From Phaseolus vulgaris (taxonomy: Eukaryota > Streptophyta > Magnoliopsida > Fabales > Fabaceae), in contig NC_023755.2 of NCBI RefSeq assembly GCF_000499845.2, forward strand, positions 5,400,847 to 5,464,846: a stretch of 64,000 nucleotides of DNA, given 5' to 3'. The notes below the pieces were generated by a model. The model worked only from the letters and a program-made list of their open reading frames with translations, was not told where the DNA came from and ran no database searches. Within the stretch, counting starts at the first letter, position 1, and the number at the start of each line of letters is the position of its first letter. Positions 43,802 through 52,756 of the stretch are shown here, one piece after another. The position numbers and the translations under genes are program-made.

Positions 43802-45024
43802 ATGGCTAGTGAATTTTTGGCTAACCCTTAAATTAGTTGTTTTTATATGATATTGAGAGGTCGAATTCCCAAAGACCAATTGTTATTTGAAGCAAAAATT
43901 GAAAGGGCAGCTAGAAGAAACAGGAAATCAAAGGCAAAAAAGAAGCAAAAATACAATAGAGAGGAATCTTCAACAACTTCTTCTTTTTACACTCATATTT
44001 TTCAGGAGGATAACAACATGGCGGAAGAGAAGCACCACATCCTATGAGGACACTTGGAGATTATGCCATGCACTAGGGGCCTAAACATTTTTCTAGCATT
44101 GCAATACTTGCTACTAATAGGGCCTTGGAGATGAAACCCGTTTTCCTCACTCTCATTAGTACCCATCAATTCACAGCGATGGATCATGAGGATCCCCATA
44201 CACACTTGGCTACATTTTATGAATTGGTGGGAACCATGAGTTTTCAGTCAGATCATCTTGAGAATGTTTATATGCGCTTGTTTCCATTTTCATTGGCAAG
44301 TAAAGCTAAAGAGTGACTCAAATCACATATAAATCAGAGTCTTACTAGTTGGAAGGATGTAGAGGGAAAAATTTTACAAAGAATTTTTCTAGTTTCTCGC
44401 TACATCAAGGCAAAGTCTGAAATCTCTATGTTCAGACAAAGAGCAGAGGAGTCTTTCTATGAGACATGGGAGAGATTCAAAATGATGCTGAGAAAATGCC
44501 CAAATCATGGGTTTGAAGAAATTTCTCAATTGAGCATATTCCTTAATGGTCTCAGATTTGATACGAAGATGCTCCTTGATGCCGCAGTTGGTGGCACAAT
44601 GATGGTTGTTGATGTAGATCAAGCAATGAGAATTATTGATGCTTTGGATACAACTGATTACCAAGCTCAGCATGACAAACAAGCTCATCAAAAGAGAGGG
44701 TTATTGGAATTGAACACTACAGATGCACTGCGGACTAAAAATAAAATTCTGACACAGCAAATTGAGCAACTAACCACACAAATGGCCAAACTACCTCAAC
44801 AGTTACATGTGGTTCACTCATCTCAAAGTCAGAATATACCAATCAGGTGTGATTTTTATGGAGGTGATCATCCTAATGGTCATTGTTCTTATCAGACCAA
44901 CTCACCTGAAGATGAGGTAAATTATATGGGAAATCAAGGAAGGCAAGGTGGCTTTTCCAACAATTATTCTCAAGGTTGGAAAAGCAATCAAAATCAAAAT
45001 TTTGGGTGGAAGCAAGACTATGGT
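43802..45024 (+). pseudogene. Athila gag, N-terminal and central part
   Basis: The ATG at 43,802 gives MASEFLANP and then an immediate stop (43,829). A basic frame follows (43,847-44,047). The capsid domain resumes at about 44,125 (MDHEDPHTHLATFYELVGTM, then VYMRLFPFSLASKAKE). It has a TGA at 44,314 where tryptophan is usual, then ERFKMMLRKCPNHGFEE, LLDAAVGGTMMVVDV and a zinc-knuckle-like CDFYGGDHPNGHC. It ends GWKSNQNQNFGWKQD, a typical Athila phrase, where the solo LTR at 45,029 cuts it. Multiple stops make it non-functional. Confidence 0.9.
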
Positions 45025-45028
45025 TCAT

Positions 45029-46125
45029 TGATAAGTGTCTAATTTCAGTAATATTTCATATTAAAATATAAACACTTATGAGGATTTATTGCTAATTTAC
45101 ATATAAAATAATCCATAATTTATAAATTTATACCTTTTTACATTTTTATGAGTTTTATTTGAATAAGAGCATTTTATTCCTAAATTTAGTGTTAATTGCA
45201 AATTTCTAGGGAGGATTGAAGATTTGAAATAAAGGAGAATAATTTGAGCTAAAAAGAGAAAGCTGGAAGGTCCCAAAATGGAAAAAGATGCAAAGAAAGA
45301 TTGAGTCTTTTTTATGTTTCATCATTTAGCCCATTAGCACGACATAGGAAGCAACCTAACCCTAGGAAACTAGGATAAATAGAGGGCTAGAGGCTCAACT
45401 CTAGTGTGCCAGATTGAGAGGAAAACATCATAGAGTGAATTGTAACCCAATTGAGAGAATGAAAGGTGCTAGAAGTATGTGTGGCTAATTCTACCCTTTG
45501 GGATTGAGAGTAATATGCTCAAACTCTTATGTATTGAGGTGATATCTTATATATTAATATTCAGTTCTTGATTGATTATTGGTATTGTTGTTTTACTTTT
45601 AACTTTCTGTGACAAATTGAGAATCTTAAATCTGACAGAGAGGTATTTTTAGGGTTTGGACCTAAACATCATTACTTAACATATTTGAGTGCTAGAGATA
45701 GACTTAAAATGTTAATTGTCATTAACATTTGATTGTGATTTCTAAGTTGTTTTTATAAGTATGCGAGAGATCGATATTTAGGAAACATTCTTAAGCATTT
45801 TATATGCGAGAGATCGATATAAATGAATTTTCTACGGACATCAATTTCAATAAAAAAACTTAATATTGACATGCTAATCAAAATACATGAGAGTGAGAGA
45901 GATGAAACCTAATCCTTATTTTTCCAATTGAAGCAACAAATTCTTTGTTTGTTTTCTTATTGATCAGTGCCAATATAATCACTTCAAACTATGTTTATTG
46001 TTCTGTTGTTATATTTAGCGAATATTGTACTCGATAATTCACTGTTCCTTCTAGGATCGATATCAGTCCTTAGGGACAATTATTACTTCTGACAAACGCG
46101 GTGCACTTGCCGTAAAATGTCATCA
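45029..46125 (+). mobile_element. Solo LTR of a related Athila family inside gag
   Basis: 1,097 bp, TGATAAGTGTCTAATTTCAG to AAATGTCATCA, with a perfect 5-bp duplication TTCAT (45,024-45,028 and 46,126-46,130). It is collinear with the host element's own 5' LTR (42,230-43,511), including the CACTTGCCGTAAAA end, but lacks the palindrome-bearing segment. There is no internal sequence, so it is a solo LTR produced by LTR-LTR recombination. Confidence 0.92.
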
Positions 46126-46130
46126 TTCAT

Positions 46131-46386
46131 CCATTAAGCAAGGGCCTTTCCAACAGCAGCAATAATCAAAATATCCATCCATGCCTGAAAGGATGAGTAA
46201 ACTCGAAGACATTGTAGAGAAACTGGTCAAAGCCACTATGGCCAGCCAAGGGAACAATATGGCAACGATCGGTAATATAGAGATTCAGATATGATAGATG
46301 GCCAAACAAATAGTAGAGGGACAAAGTGGCCAATTTTCAGCCAACACAACGACCAACTCTAAGAAGCATTGCAATAAAATCATTAC
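46131..46386 (+). pseudogene. Athila gag C-terminal part
   Basis: Continues gag after the solo LTR: GPFQQQQ, a TAA, then MPERMSKLEDIVEKLVKATM, ASQGNN and QSGQFSANTTTNSKKHCNK. It is interrupted by the CACTA element at 46,390, after which the coding trace resumes. Confidence 0.8.
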
Positions 46387-46389
46387 TGA

Positions 46390-47279
46390 CACTAGTGCAG
46401 AAACATAAAACAAATGCGGCTATTTCGAATTTATAAATGCGGCTTTATAGCCGCATTTGATCAACACGCACTTGTAAATCAAGAAATATAAATGCGGCTA
46501 GCCGCATTTATAAATACCATTTACATGTGCGGTTATTTGCTTTAACCGCACTTGTATATGCCAAATCATTAAAAAAAATTAAAAATTTTAAAACATCGTC
46601 AATCTTGTGTGAAGCCAACGTTGATTAAGAGTCACGGGAGCGCCAACAACGGTGGCGACAACAGAAGCGATGGCGGACAAGGAAGCAGCAACGGAGCAAA
46701 CTAAAAAATCCACAAGAAACCACGAAGACAATGAAAGAGTACTGAGCAATGCGAGAAACCAAACAATGTAAGAAAAACGAATGTCAGCCAACGAAACAGT
46801 GCTTCGAGACCACCAATGCAAGGAAAAAAACATATATAAGAAAAACGAAAAACATTTATGCATATATTTGTGAAGATGAAGAGGAAGAAAGAGAGTTCAA
46901 GAAACTTACATTGCACAAATGGAATGCAGATGCAGCAGAAGGAGACGAACTCAGAGTGCGAACGCGAAACGAAGGCAAAGACGAGAAATAAAGTTTGAAA
47001 TTATGTGTGGCGCGCTTCAAAATTTAGGGTAAAAAAGGATTTACGAATGCGGTTATTCAAATAACCGCATTCGTAAATCAAGCGCTTTGATTTACAAGTG
47101 CGGTTATACAAATAACCGCATTCGTAAATCAAGTGCTTTGATTTACGAATACGACTATTCAAATAACCGCATTCGTAAATCAAAATAATTTCAAAAATGC
47201 CACCGCGTTTTTTACGAAAGCGGGTAGCGCAAAAGCCGCACTAAATAAAGCGTATCCTTTTCTTCTTTTTGCACTAGTG
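46390..47279. mobile_element. Non-autonomous CACTA (En/Spm) element
   Basis: 890 bp. The ends are inverted repeats, CACTAGTGCAGAAA on the left and TTTTTGCACTAGTG on the right, flanked by a perfect 3-bp duplication TGA (46,387-46,389 and 47,280-47,282) as expected of the superfamily. Subterminal ATGCGGTTATT-type hairpins crowd both ends. The middle (46,600-46,990) is more GC-rich and encodes nothing recognisable. It must be moved by a transposase supplied elsewhere. The element at 57,153 starts with the same CACTAGTGCA(A/G)AAA but has different subterminal repeats. Confidence 0.95.
47040..47187. repeat. 51-bp palindromic subterminal repeats of the CACTA element
   Basis: Three units at 47,040, 47,091 and 47,142, each TTTACGAATGCGGTTATTCA plus the mirror AATAACCGCATTCGTAAATC and an AAGCGCTTTGA spacer. 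Each unit is itself a hairpin. Looser counterparts lie at 46,412-46,560 (TGCGGCTTTATAGCCGCA, GCGGCTAGCCGC, GCGGTTATTTGC...AACCGC). Such repeats are the normal binding sites for the TNPA-type protein. Confidence 0.9.
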
Positions 47280-47282
47280 TGA

Positions 47283-48391
47283 GAATGGTGAAAAAAGAGG
47301 AGAGGGAGATGGTAAGATGGTAAAGGTTGAGATAGAAAAAAAATGAGATAAAAGGGGAAGGAGATTTGAAAAAAAAGAAGAGAGAAATAAAAAAGGAAGG
47401 AAAATATGAAGTTGAGGAGATGAGTGTTATAAAAGATTTATCATATCCTCATATTCCTGTAAAAAAAAAAGAGAATAAAAGATTTTTTTATGATAAATTG
47501 CTTCCAAAATATTATTTTGCAGGATGGCTGGAGAAAAAAATCGTTATTTGAAGGAATTAAAAGGAAGATGTGTTGTTTTGAAGAAAGAGAAATAGAGTCG
47601 GAAGCGGGAAGCAGTACCTTGAAACAAAAAGACTTGCTAAAAAAATTCAAGGATCCAGTGAGTTTTAATATTTCTGTGTCAATAGATGATTTATTTATTG
47701 GTAATGCCTTATTGGATTTAAGGTCAAGCATAAATTTGATGCCATTGACAATTTTAAGACAAATAGGTGAATTGGAGGTTAAACCCACCAAGATGCAAAC
47801 AACTAGCTGACAGAACTGTGAAACATCCTTATGGTGTGGTAGAAGATGTTCTTATGAAGGTAGATAAGTTTATATTTCCTGTGGATTTTGTTATCTTCGA
47901 CATGAAGAAAGATAAGAAGGTGCCTTTGATTCTCGACAGACCTTTCATGAAGACTGCTAAAGTCATAGTGGATGTGGACAAGGGAGAACATAGATTAAGG
48001 ACTCAAGATGATGAGGTAATATTTAATCTTTTTGATGATGTAAATAATTGTATCGCAGATAAGGATGAGAGATAAGAGGAGATTTCAAATGATGATGTCA
48101 TCCCTATAGCTAATGGATGGTTCAAAGCTAAAGGAGAAAGTTACACCTCATAAAAATTTAAAGAGAAAAGAAAACTGGGAAAACCAAGGGAAGCCAGTGG
48201 AAGAAGATGAATATTGTCCAGGACAACCTATTATGCTCAGAGCGGGTAGGGGAAAAGGAATGAAGAAGACGAACAAATTATGGGTTATCAAGGAGTTGAA
48301 GATGGATAGAACAATTAAAGTTGAAGATCCATATTCAAGGAAAACAAAAGTGGTAAAAAGAGCACTGGTACAAAATCATTATCCCCCTTGA
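47283..48391 (+). pseudogene. Athila protease region and downstream coding scraps
   Basis: It resumes the gag-pro polyprotein: EGKYEVEEMSVIKDLSYPHI (about 47,399), then LLDLRSSINLMPLTILRQIG (about 47,709), which is the aspartic-protease site. The usual glycine of the D-x-G motif is replaced by arginine (DLR). After a frameshift near 47,808 comes HPYGVVEDVLMKVDKFIFPV and VPLILDRPFMKTAKVIVDVD. A further stretch at 48,113-48,391 (PGQPIMLRAGRGKGMKKTNK) is of unrecognised type. RT, RNase H and integrase should follow the protease but are absent, implying a large deletion near 48,080. Confidence 0.85.
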
Positions 48392-48544
48392 TAAAAAAAT
48401 TTCATCAAGCTATATGATGTTAAATAAAGCGCTTGCTAGGAGGCAATCCAATAATTTTGATTTTTTTATTTTATGTTAGAATATATTTTAGGTGTTTGAT
48501 ATTAATTTTTGTCCTACAAACATAAGAATTGGAATAAGCTCATT

Positions 48545-48715
48545 GTGGCAAACTCGCTCAAGTGAGAAAGTATGAAAAACGTTGGTGCCTCTGGAGCCAT
48601 CTTGCTCAAGCGACAATTTATTCGCTCCAGCGAGAAGGACACGAAAATTTGTGTGCTCTCGGGTGCATTCTCACTCAAGTGAGATTTTACTCGCTCAAGC
48701 GAGACGACCCTGACA
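48545..48715. repeat. CTCGCT-AGCGAG palindromes in the Athila 3' region
   Basis: ACTCGCTCAAGTGAG, TTGCTCAAGCGACAA, TTCGCTCCAGCGAGAA, TCTCACTCAAGTGAGA and ACTCGCTCAAGCGAGA: five intact or decayed copies of the palindrome found in the 5' LTR. The flanking 48,400-49,300 is otherwise non-coding. Confidence 0.88.
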
Positions 48716-49305
48716 GCGTTTTTAGAAACGCGAAATGGGGTCCAGCGGTACCATTTTGTTCAAAATCCTTGGTGAGGAGCTCTTGTTTTTGCTTTGTGAT
48801 AGCTTATTTCTTCTCTAATTTTTTTGTTCCTCTTTCAAACTAGAAATCTTTGATCACTGTGTGCTAAGTAAGTTTTTAACCTCTATATTTTTCCCTAATT
48901 TCTTTGCTAAGCCATAGATTTATGTTTTTTGGGGTTAAGATTTGGGGTTTTTTTGGGTTTTTGAGTTTTGAGAAGATAATGGTAAATGAAGTTAGTTTCT
49001 TTGTTCTATAAACCCTGTTTGGCATGGTTGATTGTTGGTTCTTGCATTATGAATGGTTAGTTTTAGAAATCTTACTCTTTTGCACCAAAATTAAGCATGA
49101 ATGGAAGGTGTTTGTCAAAATGCGTAGTGAAAATTACATGGAGTTTTCATTTTTGCATATGGATGGCTAGTTGACAATGCAGAAAAGGGGTTTGTAAAAA
49201 TGTTTATGTGGGATTTACATGAGATTGGTTAAATTTTGAATTGAGGTTTGGAATGATAATAATGTTTGAGCAATAGGTTGCGCCTCATTTAAATTTTGCA
49301 GCTAT

Positions 49306-50354
49306 GGGTCAGACCAAGAGTATTGCAGCTCAAACGACCAAAGGGAAAAGAGTAAGGATGGAGTCTCCAGAACCACCAACAAGAAACAAGTTTGGAAGTA
49401 AAAAATTGCAGAAAAAGTATGAAGAAATAAAGAATTGGGCTTTCATTCCTGAGAGAAGAGTACATCTGCTGCCAGAATAATATGACCCACTTCTGGGGAG
49501 CCTGCAAAGAAGAAATTGGATGAGGCTAGCTAAGCCTTTTCAAATGTATAATCCTGATGTAGTTCATGAATTTTATGCAAATGCTTGGGCAGAAGAAGAT
49601 GGAACTCAAGAGTTGTGCTCAAGAGTAGGAGGGCAATGAGTGCCTTTTGAAAGGGACTCCATTAGTGCATTTTTGGGTGACCCTTTGTAGATAAGAGTAG
49701 ATGAGGATTGCACATATCATCGGTTGAAGGCTCAAATTTGTGGGTTTAATGATGACATAGTGGCAAGGGAAATCTGTTTAGCCAATCACACTTATCAAAT
49801 AAGTTCAGTTGGTAAATCATGGAGGATATTAAGAAAACATATGAAGACTCTATCTCAAGCTTGGATGGTCTTCATGTTGGTCAATATGGTACCTAATGGC
49901 CATGTATCTGACTTGAATATTCCCAGGTGTCATCTTCTTTATTGCATTTTAAAAGATAATTATTCTATTGATGTGGCCAAAATTATTTGTCATGAGATTT
50001 ATAAATTTGCTAGATTTGAAATTGGCCCAAACAATCAGAAGGCAAAGGGTACTTTAGGGTTCCCTACTCTTATTATTGCCCTCTATGCAGAACATGGTGT
50101 GGAGGTTAACCCATATGTCACGATTAGACCTCCAGTTGAGTTGAAATTTATTGTTAATAACTGAATTGCTGCAAAAGAATAGGAACCACAAAATGGTGAG
50201 GTTTCTATACATCAGTCAACCGTCCACCAACCAGAACCATACGCACCATTTAGGGAAGACAAGTTATTGGAACAGTTGCAGGAGATGGAGTTGGAACAAA
50301 GAGCTATATGGGAAGATATACAAATGCAGGAAAGTGTCAATCATAGAGGGATAA
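49306..50354 (+). pseudogene. Athila accessory ORF (putative plant transposon protein, PF20167-like)
   Basis: The ATG at 49,306 gives MGQTKSIAAQTTKGKRVRME. Then come an in-frame stop after LLPE, VVHEFYANAWAEEDG, another stop, and FERDSISAFLGDPL. The main surviving frame (49,724-50,161) has KSWRILRKHMKTLSQAWMVF and VPNGHVSDLNIPRCHLLYCI. I recognise this as the domain Pfam lists as putative plant transposon protein, common downstream of pol in Athila elements. Its function is unknown; older literature calls the position env-like. At least three stops make it non-functional. The L1 fragment begins just after it. Confidence 0.75.
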
Positions 50355-50364
50355 TGAGGCTTGC

Positions 50365-51430
50365 TTGGCCTGGGGACAAGTTCTATTATTCTTGGGAGGG
50401 GGGGCAAAGTATGGCAGTTGGAGAGAGCTGAGAAGAGCATGCAGTAATTCTAAGGAGGCTAACTGGTGGAAGGACTTAAAGAAAGTATGGTCGTCGAAGG
50501 AGTGGGGGAATTACTTTGAGGATAAACTCTCGTGAAGGTTAGGGGACGGTACGCGAATAAGGTTCTGGGAAGATAAGTGTCTTGGTAGTGAGGCTTTAAG
50601 TGTAAAATTCCCGAGGCTCTACTATTACCATAGATAAAATTGCTAATCTATCACAAGTAGGCTTCTGGAACAATGACATATGGAGTTGGAAAGTGGTTTG
50701 GAGACGTGCCCTATTTGAGTGGGAAGTTGGAGGGGAAAACTAGCTCATGACGTTATTAATTGACAAAGTCCTCTCAAAAGGTCCCGGGGACCAATGGTTA
50801 TGGAAGGCGGAAGAAAAATTAGTTTGCACGGTTAACTTAGCCTAGAAATGCCTAAGGACAGAGGGAGAAAGGGTTTGTAGATCAATGTATGAGTCCTTTT
50901 AGAGCATTAAGGCGCTATCCTCGTCAATGACAACTGCTTAGAGAGTTTTGATAGATAGGCTTCCGACACATGTTAATTTGGTGAAAATAGGGTTAGACTT
51001 GGAAAGCAACAAGTGTGTTATGTGTGGGGAAGAAGAGGAAACATGAAGCCATGTTTTCTTTGAATGTAAAGTAGCCTAGAGGGTATGGTGCCTGTGTAGT
51101 GAGTGGGTAGGGGAAAATATAGTGTTCCATTGGGATGGCAGATCCCACTTCATTCAGTTTAAGTTAGGTTGGGCAACATAGGACATAAATAGATCTTGGG
51201 GGTGTATGTGGATTGCAGTGGTTGGAGAAATCTAGAAACAAAGTAATCAAATCATTTTTTAAGGAAGGAAGAGTAGATAACTCTGAGATCTTTACTTTGG
51301 ACCAACTTAAGGCGTGGTCACGGCTTACTAGTAGAGAGTTTAGCTGAATTTACATATGTCCAGTGGTGTTTGAATCCTAGGGATTGCTTGATCTATCAGA
51401 AAGAGAAGATGAAGATGGGTTGCTTTAATG
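50365..51430 (+). pseudogene. L1-type LINE fragment (post-RT region and zf-RVT), decayed
   Basis: Fragmentary frames read WKAEEKLVCTVNLA (about 50,800), RVLIDRLPTHVNLVKIGLDL (about 50,940), then CVMCGEEEET and VWCLCSEWVGENI, parallel to the better LINE at 12,997-13,755 (CCLCGKEEES, VWCLCFKWLG). There are many stops and frameshifts. It is inserted at the end of the Athila accessory frame. No poly(A) or duplication was resolved. The DNA after it (51,430-51,860) reads like Athila 3' non-coding sequence. Confidence 0.8.
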
Positions 51431-51860
51431 GTAGGGAGACTTTTAGACTACTTTTGTGTTCTTTTATTGATTTATTATTATCTGATGTTGATGCTTGAGA
51501 CTGGTGCTGCTAACGCTTTCTAGTGGGTAGAGAGGAAGTATTTGGTTTGTATGCAGGGTTTAAGAAGCACCCCTAAGAAGCACAAGAAAGAGTCACCCTC
51601 GATGTTATGCTTTGTATTTATTTTGCAAAACTATGCAGCATGGTTTGGACATTGGTTGTTGAGAAGCATAAAAAGATTGTCTTATCTATGTTTTGGATTT
51701 TGAATCATGTTCTTTTTGTAGTAGTAGAATGTAGTAGATGTGTGGTTTTTGCCTTTTGATGTTGGAATGTTGTTGGTATTATTTATATTTTGTTCTATGC
51801 TCATGGCCATATGGTTTAGATTTGTTTAATTAGGTGAAAATCATAGAAAGTTGGTTGTAA

Positions 51861-52500
51861 GTATATGTATAAAAGAGTTGGGACACCTGAAGTAATTTTT
51901 TTTTCTGAAAAAGAAATCATAAAAAACAAATGTTGTTACCATGATTCATCTTTAAGAATTAAGAGATTCATAAAAAAATACATTTTTTTTTGGACATTTC
52001 ATTCTACTACTATATCTTTTAGTTTTATTATTATCATTAAGTGTTATTATACTTTATTCTTTGTGACAAGTAAAAAAAATTCAGAGCTTACAAAAAAAAA
52101 TAGTATTTTTATTGTAACACTTCATTCTATTATCCTCCTCATCTCGATAACAATAAACACCGTACGCAAACAAATCAAACTCATAACAAAAGCATACAAA
52201 TGATCAAGCAGTACACATGACTTATCATCCAGTACCACCAAAGAATCAACAAACATATATTTTGAGAAGTTATCAAGATATTCGTAGAACTCAAATATCG
52301 AAAAAAATGAAAAAACTTTAGTGATGGAAAGAGATAGTAATTGATCAAAGGTGGTAGGGCAATCCCCATGGGACCTAGAGGGTGGCATGGGGAATAGGTT
52401 AGCTCGAGAGAATAAAAAAAAAATAAGTAAAGAGTATAAAAATGTAACGACAAGAGTGAGTCCCAAAGCAAGTGGAATAAAGCAAATAGACAACCCAACA
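51861..52500. other. Spacer between the Athila remains and the DUF620 gene
   Basis: AT-rich with several poly(A)/poly(T) runs. Short open frames on both strands (51,865-52,203; 52,122-52,529 minus) have no domain and are not supported. Confidence 0.5.
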
Positions 52501-52512
52501 TGCGAGTTTGTA

Positions 52513-52522
52513 TTATATAATA
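52513..52522 (+). promoter_or_regulatory. Candidate TATA box of the DUF620 gene
   Basis: ATTATATAAT lies about 240 bp before the start codon. It is followed by a CT- and CA-rich leader (52,590-52,690), typical of plant 5' UTRs. Motif and position only. Confidence 0.5.
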
Positions 52523-52756
52523 ATGTCATTTCTCTGCCGTTGAACAGATAATCTGTCGCTTTTGTCTCTTTCCCATCACTTCCTCACTCACACAAACACA
52601 AATACACACACTCTCTCTTTTTAACTCCCAAACCGCATTCACATTCATAGCTCTTCTTTTCCTCCTTCTGCTTCAATATTTCTCTCAGCATCTTCTCCTG
52701 CATTCAATTCAATTCCATTCTCTCTTCCTAATAATCATTACTCTCCAGACTCTTAC

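Larger units (their letters stand above)
42230..51860 (+). mobile_element. Degraded Athila-type Ty3/gypsy element with nested insertions
   Basis: Parts in order: 5' LTR (42,230-43,511), primer site, gag (43,802-45,024 and 46,131-46,386), protease region (47,283-48,100), a short C-terminal coding stretch (to 48,391), long 3' non-coding DNA and an Athila accessory frame (49,306-50,354). Inserted within it are a solo LTR, a CACTA element and an L1 fragment. RT, RNase H and integrase are missing and no 3' LTR was recognised, so the right limit is approximate. Confidence 0.85.

Noticed and set aside
51440..52200. 3' LTR of the Athila element
   Set aside because: No stretch here matches the 5' LTR start or its GTCATCA end, so the 3' LTR is called missing rather than placed.
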